From Gymnopilus junonius (Eukaryota; Basidiomycota; Agaricomycetes; Agaricales; Galerinaceae), in the NCBI GenBank assembly GCA_015501075.1, contig JADNYJ010000010.1:372001-436000 (forward strand): a stretch of DNA of 64,000 nt. Reading direction: 5' to 3'. Under the pieces are notes generated by a model. The model was not told the DNA's origin and searched no databases. It saw only the letters and a program-made list of their open reading frames with translations. Shown here piece by piece: positions 10,615 to 21,186 of the stretch (its first letter is position 1; each line of letters begins with the position of its first letter). The translations under genes and the position numbers were made by a program.

Positions 10615-13600
10615 TTACTTCGGAGGGGCTTTTAGCCAACCTCCAGCTTCCCAGTTACAGCCGGGATAATAAACGTCCTTGTGCCGCTGGGAGGGATCTG
10701 TGACCCCTTTGAGGATCACATTGAGCCTCTTGAAATCGATAGGCTTGAGAATCCAGCCGTCCATGCCATAATCCGCCAGCTCGTGGCGTTGTTGCTCACA
10801 GAGTGAAGCGGAGACAGCGAAAATGGGCATTCGACCGTTGACTTCCTCTGACAGTCGTCGCTTCAGCTTGGGTCTTTGATTTTTCGACTCTTGTTCCAGC
10901 TCCCTTATCCGCCGTGTTGCCTCGAACCCGTTTAAAATGGGCATCCTAGTCAGACCAATTTTTAACGAAGTTGTAACTTGTAAGCATCACTAATTTAGGG
11001 CGTACTGAATGTCCATGAGAACAACGTCAAAGAACCGATCAGTCGTAACTTTGTCGAGACATTCTTGTCCGTTAGTGGTATTGACAACCGAGTGACCATT
11101 CACTGTGAGACGCTTCGCAAGTAGAGTGCGATTTATATCGTTGTCCTACTTACTAGTCAGCCAAAATAGTGGAAACACGAAGTATAGGATAGCCATGCCT
11201 CGACAATTAAAACTCTCAGTTTGTGAAGATGCTCTTCTTCACAGTTTTTCACTGGCTTGAGGCGATGCTCATCTTTCATGCTACCGAGCGAGGGAAAGAT
11301 AGATGGATCAGGACCAGAGCTTTCGGCCTTGACAGGATGATTTGGTTTAGACGAACTCGTAGCCTCCGAAAAGCCTGATGAATGACGACGTGGTGACATT
11401 CGATGAAGCGATGACTCAAAAAAATTACGTCTTTCATCGGCCCTGCGGCCCTCTCGAGGAGGAGAATACAAGTGGCTGGATGATAGGGCACTGACCAGGT
11501 TCTCGATATCTTTGCTCTGTGACCTAGATGGCAAGTCGACGCTCATGTTGGAAGATGGCCTTGGTGACCTTGACGACCTTGACGACCTTGATCCAGATGC
11601 CGATCCAACAGACAGAGCGAGTGGAATGAGGAACGAGAACCGACTTCCTTTGTTGACAGTTGATTCTACGCGCAATTGTCCGCCCAGCTGCTCAACGATC
11701 CTGGCAACTACAGCAAGGCCAAGCCCTGTCAAAACACGATATCTGAATTCATGGGAAAGGGTTGATAACGGAACACGAACCAACTCCAACTTTGCTGTTG
11801 TCTCTAGGTTCTGAGGATTCCACCTGTTCAAACTCTCGAAAAATGTGTTCCAACTTTTCAGGCTGAATTCCAGAGCCTGTGTCGGCCACAAGAATTTCTA
11901 CAGCCGTTTGATTAGTCCTCCGGAGTCCTTCTGGTTCGTTATAGGTTGTGCATGATACAGTGATGGACCCAGAAGTTGTGTATTTCACTGCAACAGGGTT
12001 GATTAAGACGCCGGCGAAAAAAAAAGACAATGCTTTACTTACCAGCATTAGCAGTCAGATTCTGGACTACTGTGCGAATTTTCTTTGCATCACCGACGAC
12101 AATTGTGGGGCTACCCAAAAGATCGAGATCGAACTTAATATCTCGACGTGCAGCTTCCTTCCTATAAACGTAAGTAGCCTCTTGATGGCGGTATGAAGAT
12201 TGAAGGGTTCATTAAAGAACGTTTCGTTGCCGCTTTCCAGCCGAGTTAGATCCTACAGGTATTAGAACCTAACATCAAAGAAAGTTATGGCGTGACGTAC
12301 GAGCAGGTCATTGATGGTAAATAAGAGGCTCTTCAAGGAATGCGCATTTAGGTGCAAGATCCATGAAACAGAAAGCATGCATACCTTAGAGGCTGCATGA
12401 GATTTGCTTAGATTATCGCGAGTTTCTCCGTCTAGCGGACCGTTCAATGCCATTTCCAGATAGCTGGTAGATGATTGAACGATGCAACATGAAGTTAAGC
12501 TCAGAGGTACTCACTTGATAATATGATTCAGCGGAGTGCGCACTAGAAATGGGGGTGCGCACTATTGTTGCATCACTCAGAGCTAGAAAAACGCACCTTC
12601 ATGACTAGCATTAGAAAGTAGTAGGTTCGTTAACTTAGTCGCCTGCAATGCAGTTTCCTTCTCCCTCCATACTTCAATGAACTGAGATATGAAGGAAAGG
12701 ATCATCAGGAGCAACTCATAAAACCATACAATTATTGATATCTCACTTTGCCGTACAGAAGCGCCACCACACTTGCAGTTTCCAGCTGCTCGTCAGTCCA
12801 CATCCTACACCGGCCGGCGACAGTCTCCGACCATATCTTGAATGATTTCCGAGGCTCAAGTACAGATCCTTTACCGTGCTCTTCGCCCTTGTACGGCCTA
12901 CCAGCCCAGTGCATCTGACGAGGCTGGCCACGTCGCAGAAACGCAATAAAATCTTTGCCACCGCTGGAGAGTGGGATATACAGAAGACCGGCAATAACTT
13001 CGAATCCTGTAAGTCGCCAACTGAGAATCCCAGAGGCAATAATAGTGAGATCGTTGAAATTGTACCCGTTGTAAGTTCGAGATCTGGAAAATCTTTTACG
13101 ACAGCTTGCGAAGCCTGAATGGTACTGCAAAATGAGGGTGGTTTGTATGGAATTTGAGCGACAATGAATAAGACAAAACGACGTACTCAAATTGTTTCAA
13201 ACGTAAGTACTCCGCCATAATCAGAATTTCTTGCCCATGTTCATTTTGCCCAAGGATTTTTGCACCTTCTCCGATGACAAGGATGCCAAAGTCTGCATCA
13301 AACAAGCTAAGGAGGTCATCCGCATTACTGACTATATAGCCAGTCTACAGAAAAGGTTGAGTACGATGAACATACAAAGGTTAGACAAAACAGGACTTAC
13401 AGTGTGTCGATCCGAAGCCATGGTGCTAATCTAGAGTCGAATAAGAGAATTAAAAAGAAGAGGTGAGCCTCAAAAAGCAGAAGCTGTTGATGAGACCGAC
13501 AAGTTTGCGGGTATGCAGGCGTTGCGCATAACTCAAACGTTCGATATTTTTGGAGATGGACTGACTCAACAGACGAAGCATTTGGCGAACAGGGAAGGAG

Positions 13601-16600
13601 ACTCGCATGCCGTAAGGCCCATAGCTGTGGCACGTAACAAGACCCCATAGTTGTCCGAAACTCATGAGGGACTGAAAATAATAATAATGAGGAATGGACC
13701 GGCTCCCGCTCATGAGTTGTGAAGACTTACGACAGACATTGAAGCTCTTACGCCCATATTTCTTAGATCTATCATCCACTTTCATACAGATATCTAAGCA
13801 TATCGAGCAAAAAGGCGCACAAGTGATGTGGATAGGACTCATTGCACGTAAATAACAGTGTGTCATGTCCTAAATATCCCAAGTCAAGATGACTTACGAC
13901 TGGAGTATGAGGAGACGTACAAGGGGTGTTTCGAGATCATCTCTGTTGCGCGCCACAATCCTGGCTGTGGGTTGTGAGACATCGTACAACAAACGCACTT
14001 TGTCTTGAATAAAGCTGTTAATAACCTATCATCTTGATCGCCCCTGGAAGACCTACTTAAAGTGTACAATTGACGAGCCTAGGTTCGTGGAGAAAGGGAA
14101 TGTAAGAAAAACATCTAAAAAGGGATATCGAAAGTGTACCTGTGCAGGAATATCACTAGCCGGAAAGTGCAGTCCTTTGAACAGGTCATGAGACTGGCTC
14201 CAGTCCACCAACTCTGCCATCACTTGCCCATTCCACAGTTCGTCGAACTGGTATACCATGACCCTATGGAACTGAGTGAGATCCTTGATAACACCGACTA
14301 CGACCTTCAAAAGAGTGTCCAAGTCAGGCGCCGCTCCGAGTTGCTCGTTTATCTGTGCCATTACGGCGAAGACATCCATCATCCCAGCTGCTGAATGCCC
14401 ACGGGCAATAGCACTTCGAGCGGCACGTCGGTTAGGTTTCGTGTTACGGACAAGATTAATAGGCTGTGCAGCGTTTCCATAGGATGTTGCTTCACGCGTC
14501 AGTCGCCGTAGTCGCTCTGGGGGTTTTGAACGACTTGTTGTACTTTCAATGATTTCTTCATCAGTTGGCAACCACTTTTCATCACCTTCCATACCGTGTA
14601 CTAGCGATGGTGAGTTGGCATCCCTCACAAACTCAGAAGTGCTAGTTGACAAAAGGGAAGGTGTGCTTCCTGTATTCGAAGATTTACCTGCCGTAGATTG
14701 GTCCGATCCGGTCTCAGGAGAATGCTGGCGGTCGCTTACAAGGTCGGGTGTAGTTGATACCTCTAACCCTTCAGGGCCGGACGAGGATGGTGAATTAATT
14801 CCCGACGTTGGCATGGATGATGAAAGAATCGGAGGGTATAGTGGGTTTAGACTATCGCGCTCAAGTTCAAATTCCATGATGATCAAGCTCGAAGCTGCGG
14901 GGCCGCCAGCACGGTGTATTGCACACCAACAAGTCCATAGCCTTTTGCCATCGACTGCATCAGGCTCATGCGGAAGGGCTGATCCAGGAGCACCCCAACC
15001 ACTAAGAAGAAAAACATGAGGGTCGCTTTCTTCGTCATCTGAATGCACGCTTGGGTCATGAGAAACTCAACACTGTCCCAGAGTAAGGTTGCTTGAGCAT
15101 CTGGCAATGTGTCCGTGAAGCATTCGAGGCCGAACAGAAAACGAGGTGGAAGGCCAAGCAATTCTGTAGAATTCTGCGTTGATAGGCGATAGTCGAGGTA
15201 AGGCCTTAAATGCAAGGGGAAAGAGGTAAAAAGATAAATGTACCTTTGAAACCTGGCGAACGACTAATGTGTCTTGCAATTCATCTATGGCAATGAGAAC
15301 ACCAAATCCCTGAACGGCACCAGGAGTATGAATAGGCTGCAAAAATGTTCAGTAACTGAAACCGAGGACCCACAAGTAGCATACCTCATCTTCGCATCTC
15401 AAAAGCTTTCCCTCTCTACCTACAACCACATGATTGCCGTTTTCATCTTGCGTGCTCTGGAACCTGAAAGAAACGTAAGGTTCTTCAGAAATGATGCTGC
15501 GACTTCCTGTATCATCACTGGAGAAATTTCCAGATGAGCTTGCTTTTTGAGATAGGCCGCTAGAAAGCCTTTCAGAATCGTGACCTGAAAGTGCTGTGGC
15601 ATAAAGGGATGTCTCGCTCGATCCATTCAGAGAGTTAGTGCGATCAGTCTTCAAATTACTGCTCTTTGAGTTGCTAGAATGGCCAGCGGACCTTCTGCTC
15701 CGCTGACCAGAAGATATCCCAGGGAAGCTCTGCCACTGTTTGACCTTGACGAAGGTAAAGGAGGTAGGTGGACAAGGCCATATTCAGATAGATTGAATGG
15801 AAGAGAAAATTCATTTTCATCTTCTCTAGAAGCTCTAGACCCTTGACCTGGGTAATGAGCAAAAGGTGTCGCCAAGACGTCAGCATGAAATCCTTGGGGT
15901 GGCATCGTGAATGAAGGTGTAGATTGCGGCTGTTCGACTGATGGCGAAAAACGTTGAGTATCTAGTGACGTATTGTGCGACGCATCGGCTGGTAGAGCTT
16001 CTCCCCATGGAGAACGCGGTGCAGGCTCTGGGTCGAAACCAGGAAGAAGGGAAGGGCTGGTCATGGCCAACGCGCTCCCTACCGCAATTGGCAAAGGGGC
16101 GGAATCTGTGTCACAGATTTCTTGAAACGAGGCGTGTATACGATGCCATGGACATGTCCAGCAGACATAGTCATAGGCATGGAAGTCATAGGCATTTCCA
16201 TGCCATGAGCTAGAGACGACTGTCGCGAGGAAGGTGTTACAGATTGATAAATATTAGAAAAGGTATGGGGGAAATATGGATTGTGACCAGCAGGAAAATG
16301 GCTGAAGTTAGGTGAGGTTTTTGAGTGCGATTTCTTGCGCTTGTTCTTGGTGGGTTGTTTAGGATGGTTATTTTCCGAGGATGCAGGTGAAACGCTAGAT
16401 GTGCTAGCGGACCTTGGTCGCGTAGATTCCCTGGGTCTTGGCGAAGGGTTGGGTAAACGACCGGGGGTTTTCTGGACGAGCGGATGAGGTACAGAGGATG
16501 CAGATTCCGTGACAAGATTTATTCGAGCGTCCGCGACCGACTCTCAGAAGAACCTTGCTCTTTCGATTGAGACACAAGATCAGATATATCATCGGAAGAC

Positions 16601-16743
16601 CGGGAGGTGACAGAGGCGTTTGCAAGGGGGTGGGGTTGGATACGACCCTCTAGAAGAGACCTGACAGGATACACATAGGAAGTCGAGGAAAAACGAGGTG
16701 CACTACTGGATTTGCCTGTCCGATCGTGCTCTTGATTGTCCAT
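10615..16743 (-). CDS. Fungal phytochrome, hybrid histidine kinase (PAS-GAF-PHY-HisKA-HATPase-REC)
   Basis: Red/far-red photoreceptor kinase. The likely start is the ATG at 16741-16743 (MDNQEHDRTG), followed by a long disordered Ser/Pro-rich N-terminus. The PAS domain carries RCEDE-PIHTPGAVQGFG; the cysteine (codon 15394-15396) is where fungal phytochromes attach the bilin. Next come GLPPRFLFGLECFTDTLPDA, the GAF domain with HRVMVYQFDELWNGQVMAE and FPASDIPAQAR, then YLRAMSPIHITYLRNMGVR and LWGLVTCHSYGPYGMR, and the PHY domain. The kinase has the H-box NASHEVRTPLNHIINYLE (His codon 12601-12603), the N-box with NAVKYT, DTGSGI and GLGLAVVARIVEQLGG. The C-terminal receiver has VLIVEDNDINR, the phosphoacceptor Asp in LMDIQMP (11011-11013) and GWILKPIDF. 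There are at least 13 introns, one with a GC donor (11146-11198). Frame breaks are seen near 16540, 16130, 15740 and 15060, so an exact protein cannot be given. Confidence 0.93.
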
Positions 16744-17300
16744 GTACAAGTTAGGATCGACTGCTCCTTCTAAATATTTGAGTTCATGATGACGCGTTGC
16801 ACGTGATCTTCTAATATTGGAATCTACTCCTACGTAAAACTTGCGACTCCTTGAGGGTAAGTTTTGGGGTAAGTACTTAAGTGCTACCGAGACTAAGTAA
16901 GCTAGATTGTCAAATCTTGAGAAGAACTCAAATTTTCAAAGAACTAGGTAAGATTTGGTCATAAAGTTCCATGCAAGTCTGGAGTCCTTCAAATGTCAGG
17001 GTACTGCAAGGCCAGTCAGAGTCCCCGGTTGCGGCTAGTCTTACTAGTTTCCAATAGGCTCCCCTGAAGATGCCATATAACATGCAACTCTACGACCGTG
17101 AAGTTCGAAAGCAACATAACTGCATGCCCATTGATAAAGCCTAGAAAGAGGATCAACCAGAACCGTTAAATTAGTTGTGGATACTGCTTAAAGGTATCGG
17201 CAAGTGTGTGTGAAAACATGAGAAAATTGGCTGCTCACTACGTATACGAAGTCCGATTTGAAGATGTAATGGGGATCAAAGTATTTCATCTCGAATAACT
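16744..17300. other. Phytochrome promoter and Iwr1 3' region
   Basis: About 560 AT-rich bases upstream of the phytochrome start and downstream of the Iwr1 stop. No ORF of note; regulatory sites cannot be assigned by eye. Confidence 0.5.
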
Positions 17301-18603
17301 TCATGAAAGTTCATCAGCAAGGTCATCACACTGATCGTCCGCGTCTGCAAGGTAGCGGACCACATCTTCCTGGTCAGAGTCATCGTGGAATTCATCTGCG
17401 ATAATCCGTGAGTAAAAGAATCAGCTACAACAACAATTTTACCTACCGCTCTCTTCCTCCTCGGGGTAGTCGTTCTTGTAATACTCTTCAGCTGTAATGT
17501 AATATTAGACAGAAATTTTGTTGCATGTTTTCAGCTTACCGTTCGAGTCTTCGTCGGCTTCATCTAGCTCTTCGTCGGAATCAGACGCAGAGTCATAATC
17601 ATCTCCAAATGAAGGGGGGAGACCTGTGCTAGAAAACGGATCGGAATAGCACAAAGAAGGGGCTAAGAGACAACATACACAGTGCCGACATTCGCAACTT
17701 CATTCCATTCGCTCAACGTAGCAGGTCGATGGTAAAACACGTCCCAAACGTAGTCATTGTCACCTTTCGGCGTTGAGACTCCGGAAGTAATATCAGCACC
17801 TTCATGAACTGGATGAAAGACACTAAATGGAAAGAATGGATTACGGCTGAAAACACGGACTTTTGAGGTAATCTTGCAGCATCGGCAAGAATTTATCCAT
17901 TTCAGAAGGCGCTTCATCCACGACCATCGACTGGTCGTTAGTGGGCACGGCATCATACATCTTGAAATCTGCCTGTTGTTTCCTCCTCTCAAGTTCTTTT
18001 ACAGAAACAACCTTGGGTCTACGTTGGACGTGTGATCAGACAAAGACAGGCACCAGCGACTTCTAAACGCACGGTGCAATCGGGTATCTTCTTGGAGGAG
18101 ATTGAATCTCCTCGTGGTCAACGATAGTATATCTTTTGGATGTGTCTTCCCTTGCAAGTCGAGGTGCAGGTAGGGGCACAATCTCTTTCGGCGATGGCAT
18201 TGTGGCCGGTTTCACTGCACCTTGGCGAGCCAAACGAGATATTTGTTCCTGCAGAGATATTCATGGACATGAGGAAATTTTTGAGAGAGATACAAGTCGG
18301 TGGCCACGAACTTGGATGTTTTTTTGCCGCTGGGCATCATCCCAAGCATCGTTCTCAACTGTCTGGGCGTATTGGAACATGCCAACGCCGCCCCGAGACT
18401 TCTTTCGACGGACTCGAGATTCGACCACTGGAGCAATGGAGTCAAATAAATCAGCTTCATGCTATAAAATACAAACCCTACTTGCCTAGAGCGTCCAATG
18501 GTTCTTCATTTCGCTTTCTTTTGATACGAAGGATTGTATACGATTTGCTCTCCACGTCTTCGGCAGGTCCTTGAGCAGCTGGATCGGCGAGATCGACTTG
18601 CAT
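17301..18603 (-). CDS. IWR1: Iwr1-family RNA polymerase II nuclear import factor
   Basis: Iwr1 binds assembled RNA polymerase II and drives its nuclear import. Eight exons give about 300 residues, from MQVDLADPAAQG (ATG 18601-18603). The N-terminal part, SYTILRIKRKRNEEPLDAL then SRVRRKKSRGG, has the basic character expected of the import signal. The middle contains KVVSVKELERRKQQADFKMYD, and the Iwr1 domain carries DYVWDVFYHR, then an acidic stretch and EEYYKNDYPEEEES followed by FHDDSDQED. Domain order and acidic C-terminus match the family. The first intron (18428-18485, 58 nt) appears to use a GC donor (GCAAGT); the other six are GT-AG. It lies between phytochrome and UreG on the same strand, with no functional link evident. 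Confidence 0.87.
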
Positions 18604-18969
18604 GCTACGAAATATGAGAGGTGTAAGTCTTGAGAGAACTGGTGTGGATTAAGGTTAAGATTAAAGCGCAAGGTATTGTAAGCGACTCGAAACCATTGTC
18701 ATTATGACGTCACGTGTAGTTGCTCAAAGTTCCAAAAATAATTTTTGTTTTGCTGTTCTAGACTTCTCTTGAAGCTTCAACGGGCCCAGGCTTGTCAGTG
18801 GCAAGTGCCATTTGGGTCTTCCTCATTCTCGACGCGCTCTGCATCATTATCACGAACAGTTACTCCTCATTCCACATAGATATACTAACAGTACAATTCC
18901 GATATTACTTCAATCTCAGGCTGATGCGAGTCCTTGGCGAGTCCTTTGTGATGACTTGCAATTGGTAGT
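18604..18969. other. Intergenic between Iwr1 and UreG
   Basis: About 370 bases: the Iwr1 promoter and the UreG 3' region. No feature recognised. Confidence 0.5.
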
Positions 18970-20067
18970 TCAAACGGCTGAATCTTCGCCAACAGGTATG
19001 GCCTTTCCTGGGCTTCCAGCTGCTCTCCAGGCAGCTAGAATAAGACCGACAACATCTTCCACTCCTTTGCCTTCCCTCACACTTGTAAGATAGTCGGTCC
19101 ATCACCTCTCATTAATCGTGAATCTCTGTCCATGACTTCAAGAGATGCACCAACATAAGGTGCCAGATCAATCTTTTGCGACTTATCAGCATTTTGCACA
19201 AGATTGGTATGGAAGTTATCACCTTGTTGATGACGAGGAGGTCCGACTGAGAGATGCCTGGCCCACCTTTCCGTGGAATTTTGTCACCTCCCTTAACGAA
19301 CCATTAATTGGCAAGGTTGAGCAACAGACGACAAACAACGGACCGAAACGTCAATGACATAGATGATATAATCTGCTAGCTCCCTAGAATAATTTGCAGC
19401 TAGATTGTCGCCACCACTCTCTACGAAAAGTAGCTGACAATCAAATTTCGCTTGAAGAGTCTCCAACGCTCCCATATTGGCGCTAATATCCTCCCTGATA
19501 GCTGCATGGGGGCATCCTCCTGTTTCGATGGCCAGAATGCGAGAAGTGGGCAGAGCCTTGTTCTTGATTAAGAATTCCTGATCTTCGCGAGTAAAGATAT
19601 CGTTTGTAACCGTTGCTGGTAAGTTATGAACATAAGAACTGGGGCGCACTCATTCAGAATACAAAACCCTACACACCAATGTTGTATTCTTTCCTTAATT
19701 TTTGACAGAGTGCAAGAGTTAAGGCGGTCTTTCCGGACCCCACTGGCCTACAGTTCTATCTGAGTGAGTTTCACTTTATTCTAAAAGGAATAACTCACCC
19801 TCCAATCCCAACAGTGAACCCTCTTTCTTCAAAGTTTCTGGATGAGTAGTCCGGGAGATCGCGCTCGGAATACTTCCCTGCATGCTCCAAGTTTTCATGA
19901 GTGTGCCCGTGGTCTCCTGGTCCATGAGCATGCGACCCACTGCCATGATTATGGGTATATGCAGGATCAACATCTTCATCTCCTTTATTAGAGAGGTTGT
20001 TAATGAATTGAACGCTCATTTCGTGTAGAGAGGAAGAAGCCCCTTTATCAGACTTATCTAGGTCCAT
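18970..20067 (-). CDS. ureG: Urease accessory GTPase UreG, one apparent frameshift near the C-terminus
   Basis: SIMIBI-class GTPase that delivers nickel to urease with UreF/UreD partners. A His-rich N-terminus ([20 protein letters not shown]) precedes FTVGIGG-PVGSGKT, the P-loop, which is interrupted by an intron (about 19745-19800). Downstream are [13 protein letters not shown], the metal-binding Cys-Pro-His in [27 protein letters not shown] and [21 protein letters not shown]. Start: the upstream frame has no ATG before a stop, so the ATG at 20065-20067 is taken; a second one near 20025 is possible. The frame breaks near 19087: the expected [13 protein letters not shown] lies in another frame, and one extra T in the TT run would restore it. 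The frame then runs to the tga at 18970. Homopolymer sequencing error is the simplest explanation. Confidence 0.92.
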
Positions 20068-20366
20068 CTTATTTTCTAGGTTAGGGTTTAGCGTCTCAGG
20101 GTCCTTGCTTACTGCCGTTTCCCTAGTTCTACCATTGCCCAATTTTTCTCCGAGGGCCTACCCTTCAGGGAGAGAAGAGGTCTGGTCTCCATTTGTATCG
20201 CGATTTGCAACGATCTACATAGTGGCGGAAGTGGAATTCACATGACGAATTACTTCAAAATTACTTCAACAAGAGGTATTCAAGTTCAATCTGGACTCCG
20301 GGTCATTCCCTTATTGCTCATCGCCCATCTTTTACACCTCCTTCACCCGTCGAGCTTTATTACTCC

Positions 20367-21186
20367 AGTCCATGATGATGACACCAACGTTTGCAAAAGT
20401 CTGGTTAGTCCTCGAATCATTTATCGAACGCCACACAATCAATCGCACTGCAGAATTGTACTAATATTACTATATTTGTTTCTGGTCCTCAGCCCCGTGT
20501 TATCATCCTGCTAAGCCGAAGCAGCTCTCAAGTTTCTCGACGCCTGGACAATTGAGCCTTCTGAGCAACGTTTTGGATTGAATTATTCCTCTGATGCCCA
20601 CATTTTCTCCGTGCATTAACAAAGAACTAAAAAAGTATACGAAGAGTATTGCAAAAGCGCGCAAACCGTGGGTCCATATCACAACGGCAGGATCCAGGCC
20701 TTTGTATTTTTATTCGCTTCGACTCGGAGGCTTGCTGCATCTTTCGCGACCTTATCGGGGCTGCAAAACGATGAGAAAAAAGGCCTCCCTTAAGCAGGAA
20801 GATTGGAACAGATTATCACGGGGTATGTAAGGACTGAGTTCTTTTGTGAAATGACCTCTAATACGATAAAGATGCCTTGTTTTTGCTTATGCTTTTGCCT
20901 CTTCTTGGTGGATATTCGTCAGGAAGCATATTACGTCAAAGAAACCGAAATCCCATGCTTCCAAAGCCTGAACTCTCCTCAATAGGTCATAAGAACGATC
21001 GGTCTCCTCTGGGTACCTGTGGGCCTTGTGCTTGCTATTGTGAGTCCCTCTTATGTCCTCATCATAATTTTACTATTAACGACTGCGAGGCAAAATAAAT
21101 ATTCTACACACATCCTTTTGAAAACCTGAAGAGATACCCCTTCAGTGGAGTACATACATTCAATTTGAGGGGCTCTATGGAACACG
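20367..21186 (+). pseudogene. Possible relic of an acyltransferase-like gene
   Basis: Several short coding-like segments lie in order but in different frames: PRVIILLSRSSSQVSRRLD (about 20481), DAWTIEPSEQRFGLNYSSDA (about 20541), PWVHITTAGSRPLYFYSLRLGG (about 20665), ending at a good donor (GTATGT, about 20823), then NPMLPKPEL (about 20945) and a hydrophobic RTIGLLWVPVGLVLAI (about 20995). The last resembles the membrane entry of PlsC-type glycerolipid acyltransferases. No intact reading frame joins them and no HxxxxD motif was found, so it is read as a broken, truncated copy. Divergent from UreG. The family call is weak. Confidence 0.28.

Noticed and set aside
15020..15062. A 33-37 nt intron to explain the phytochrome frame change
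   Set aside because: It would remove part of the conserved LWDSVEFL motif and is shorter than any other intron in the window.
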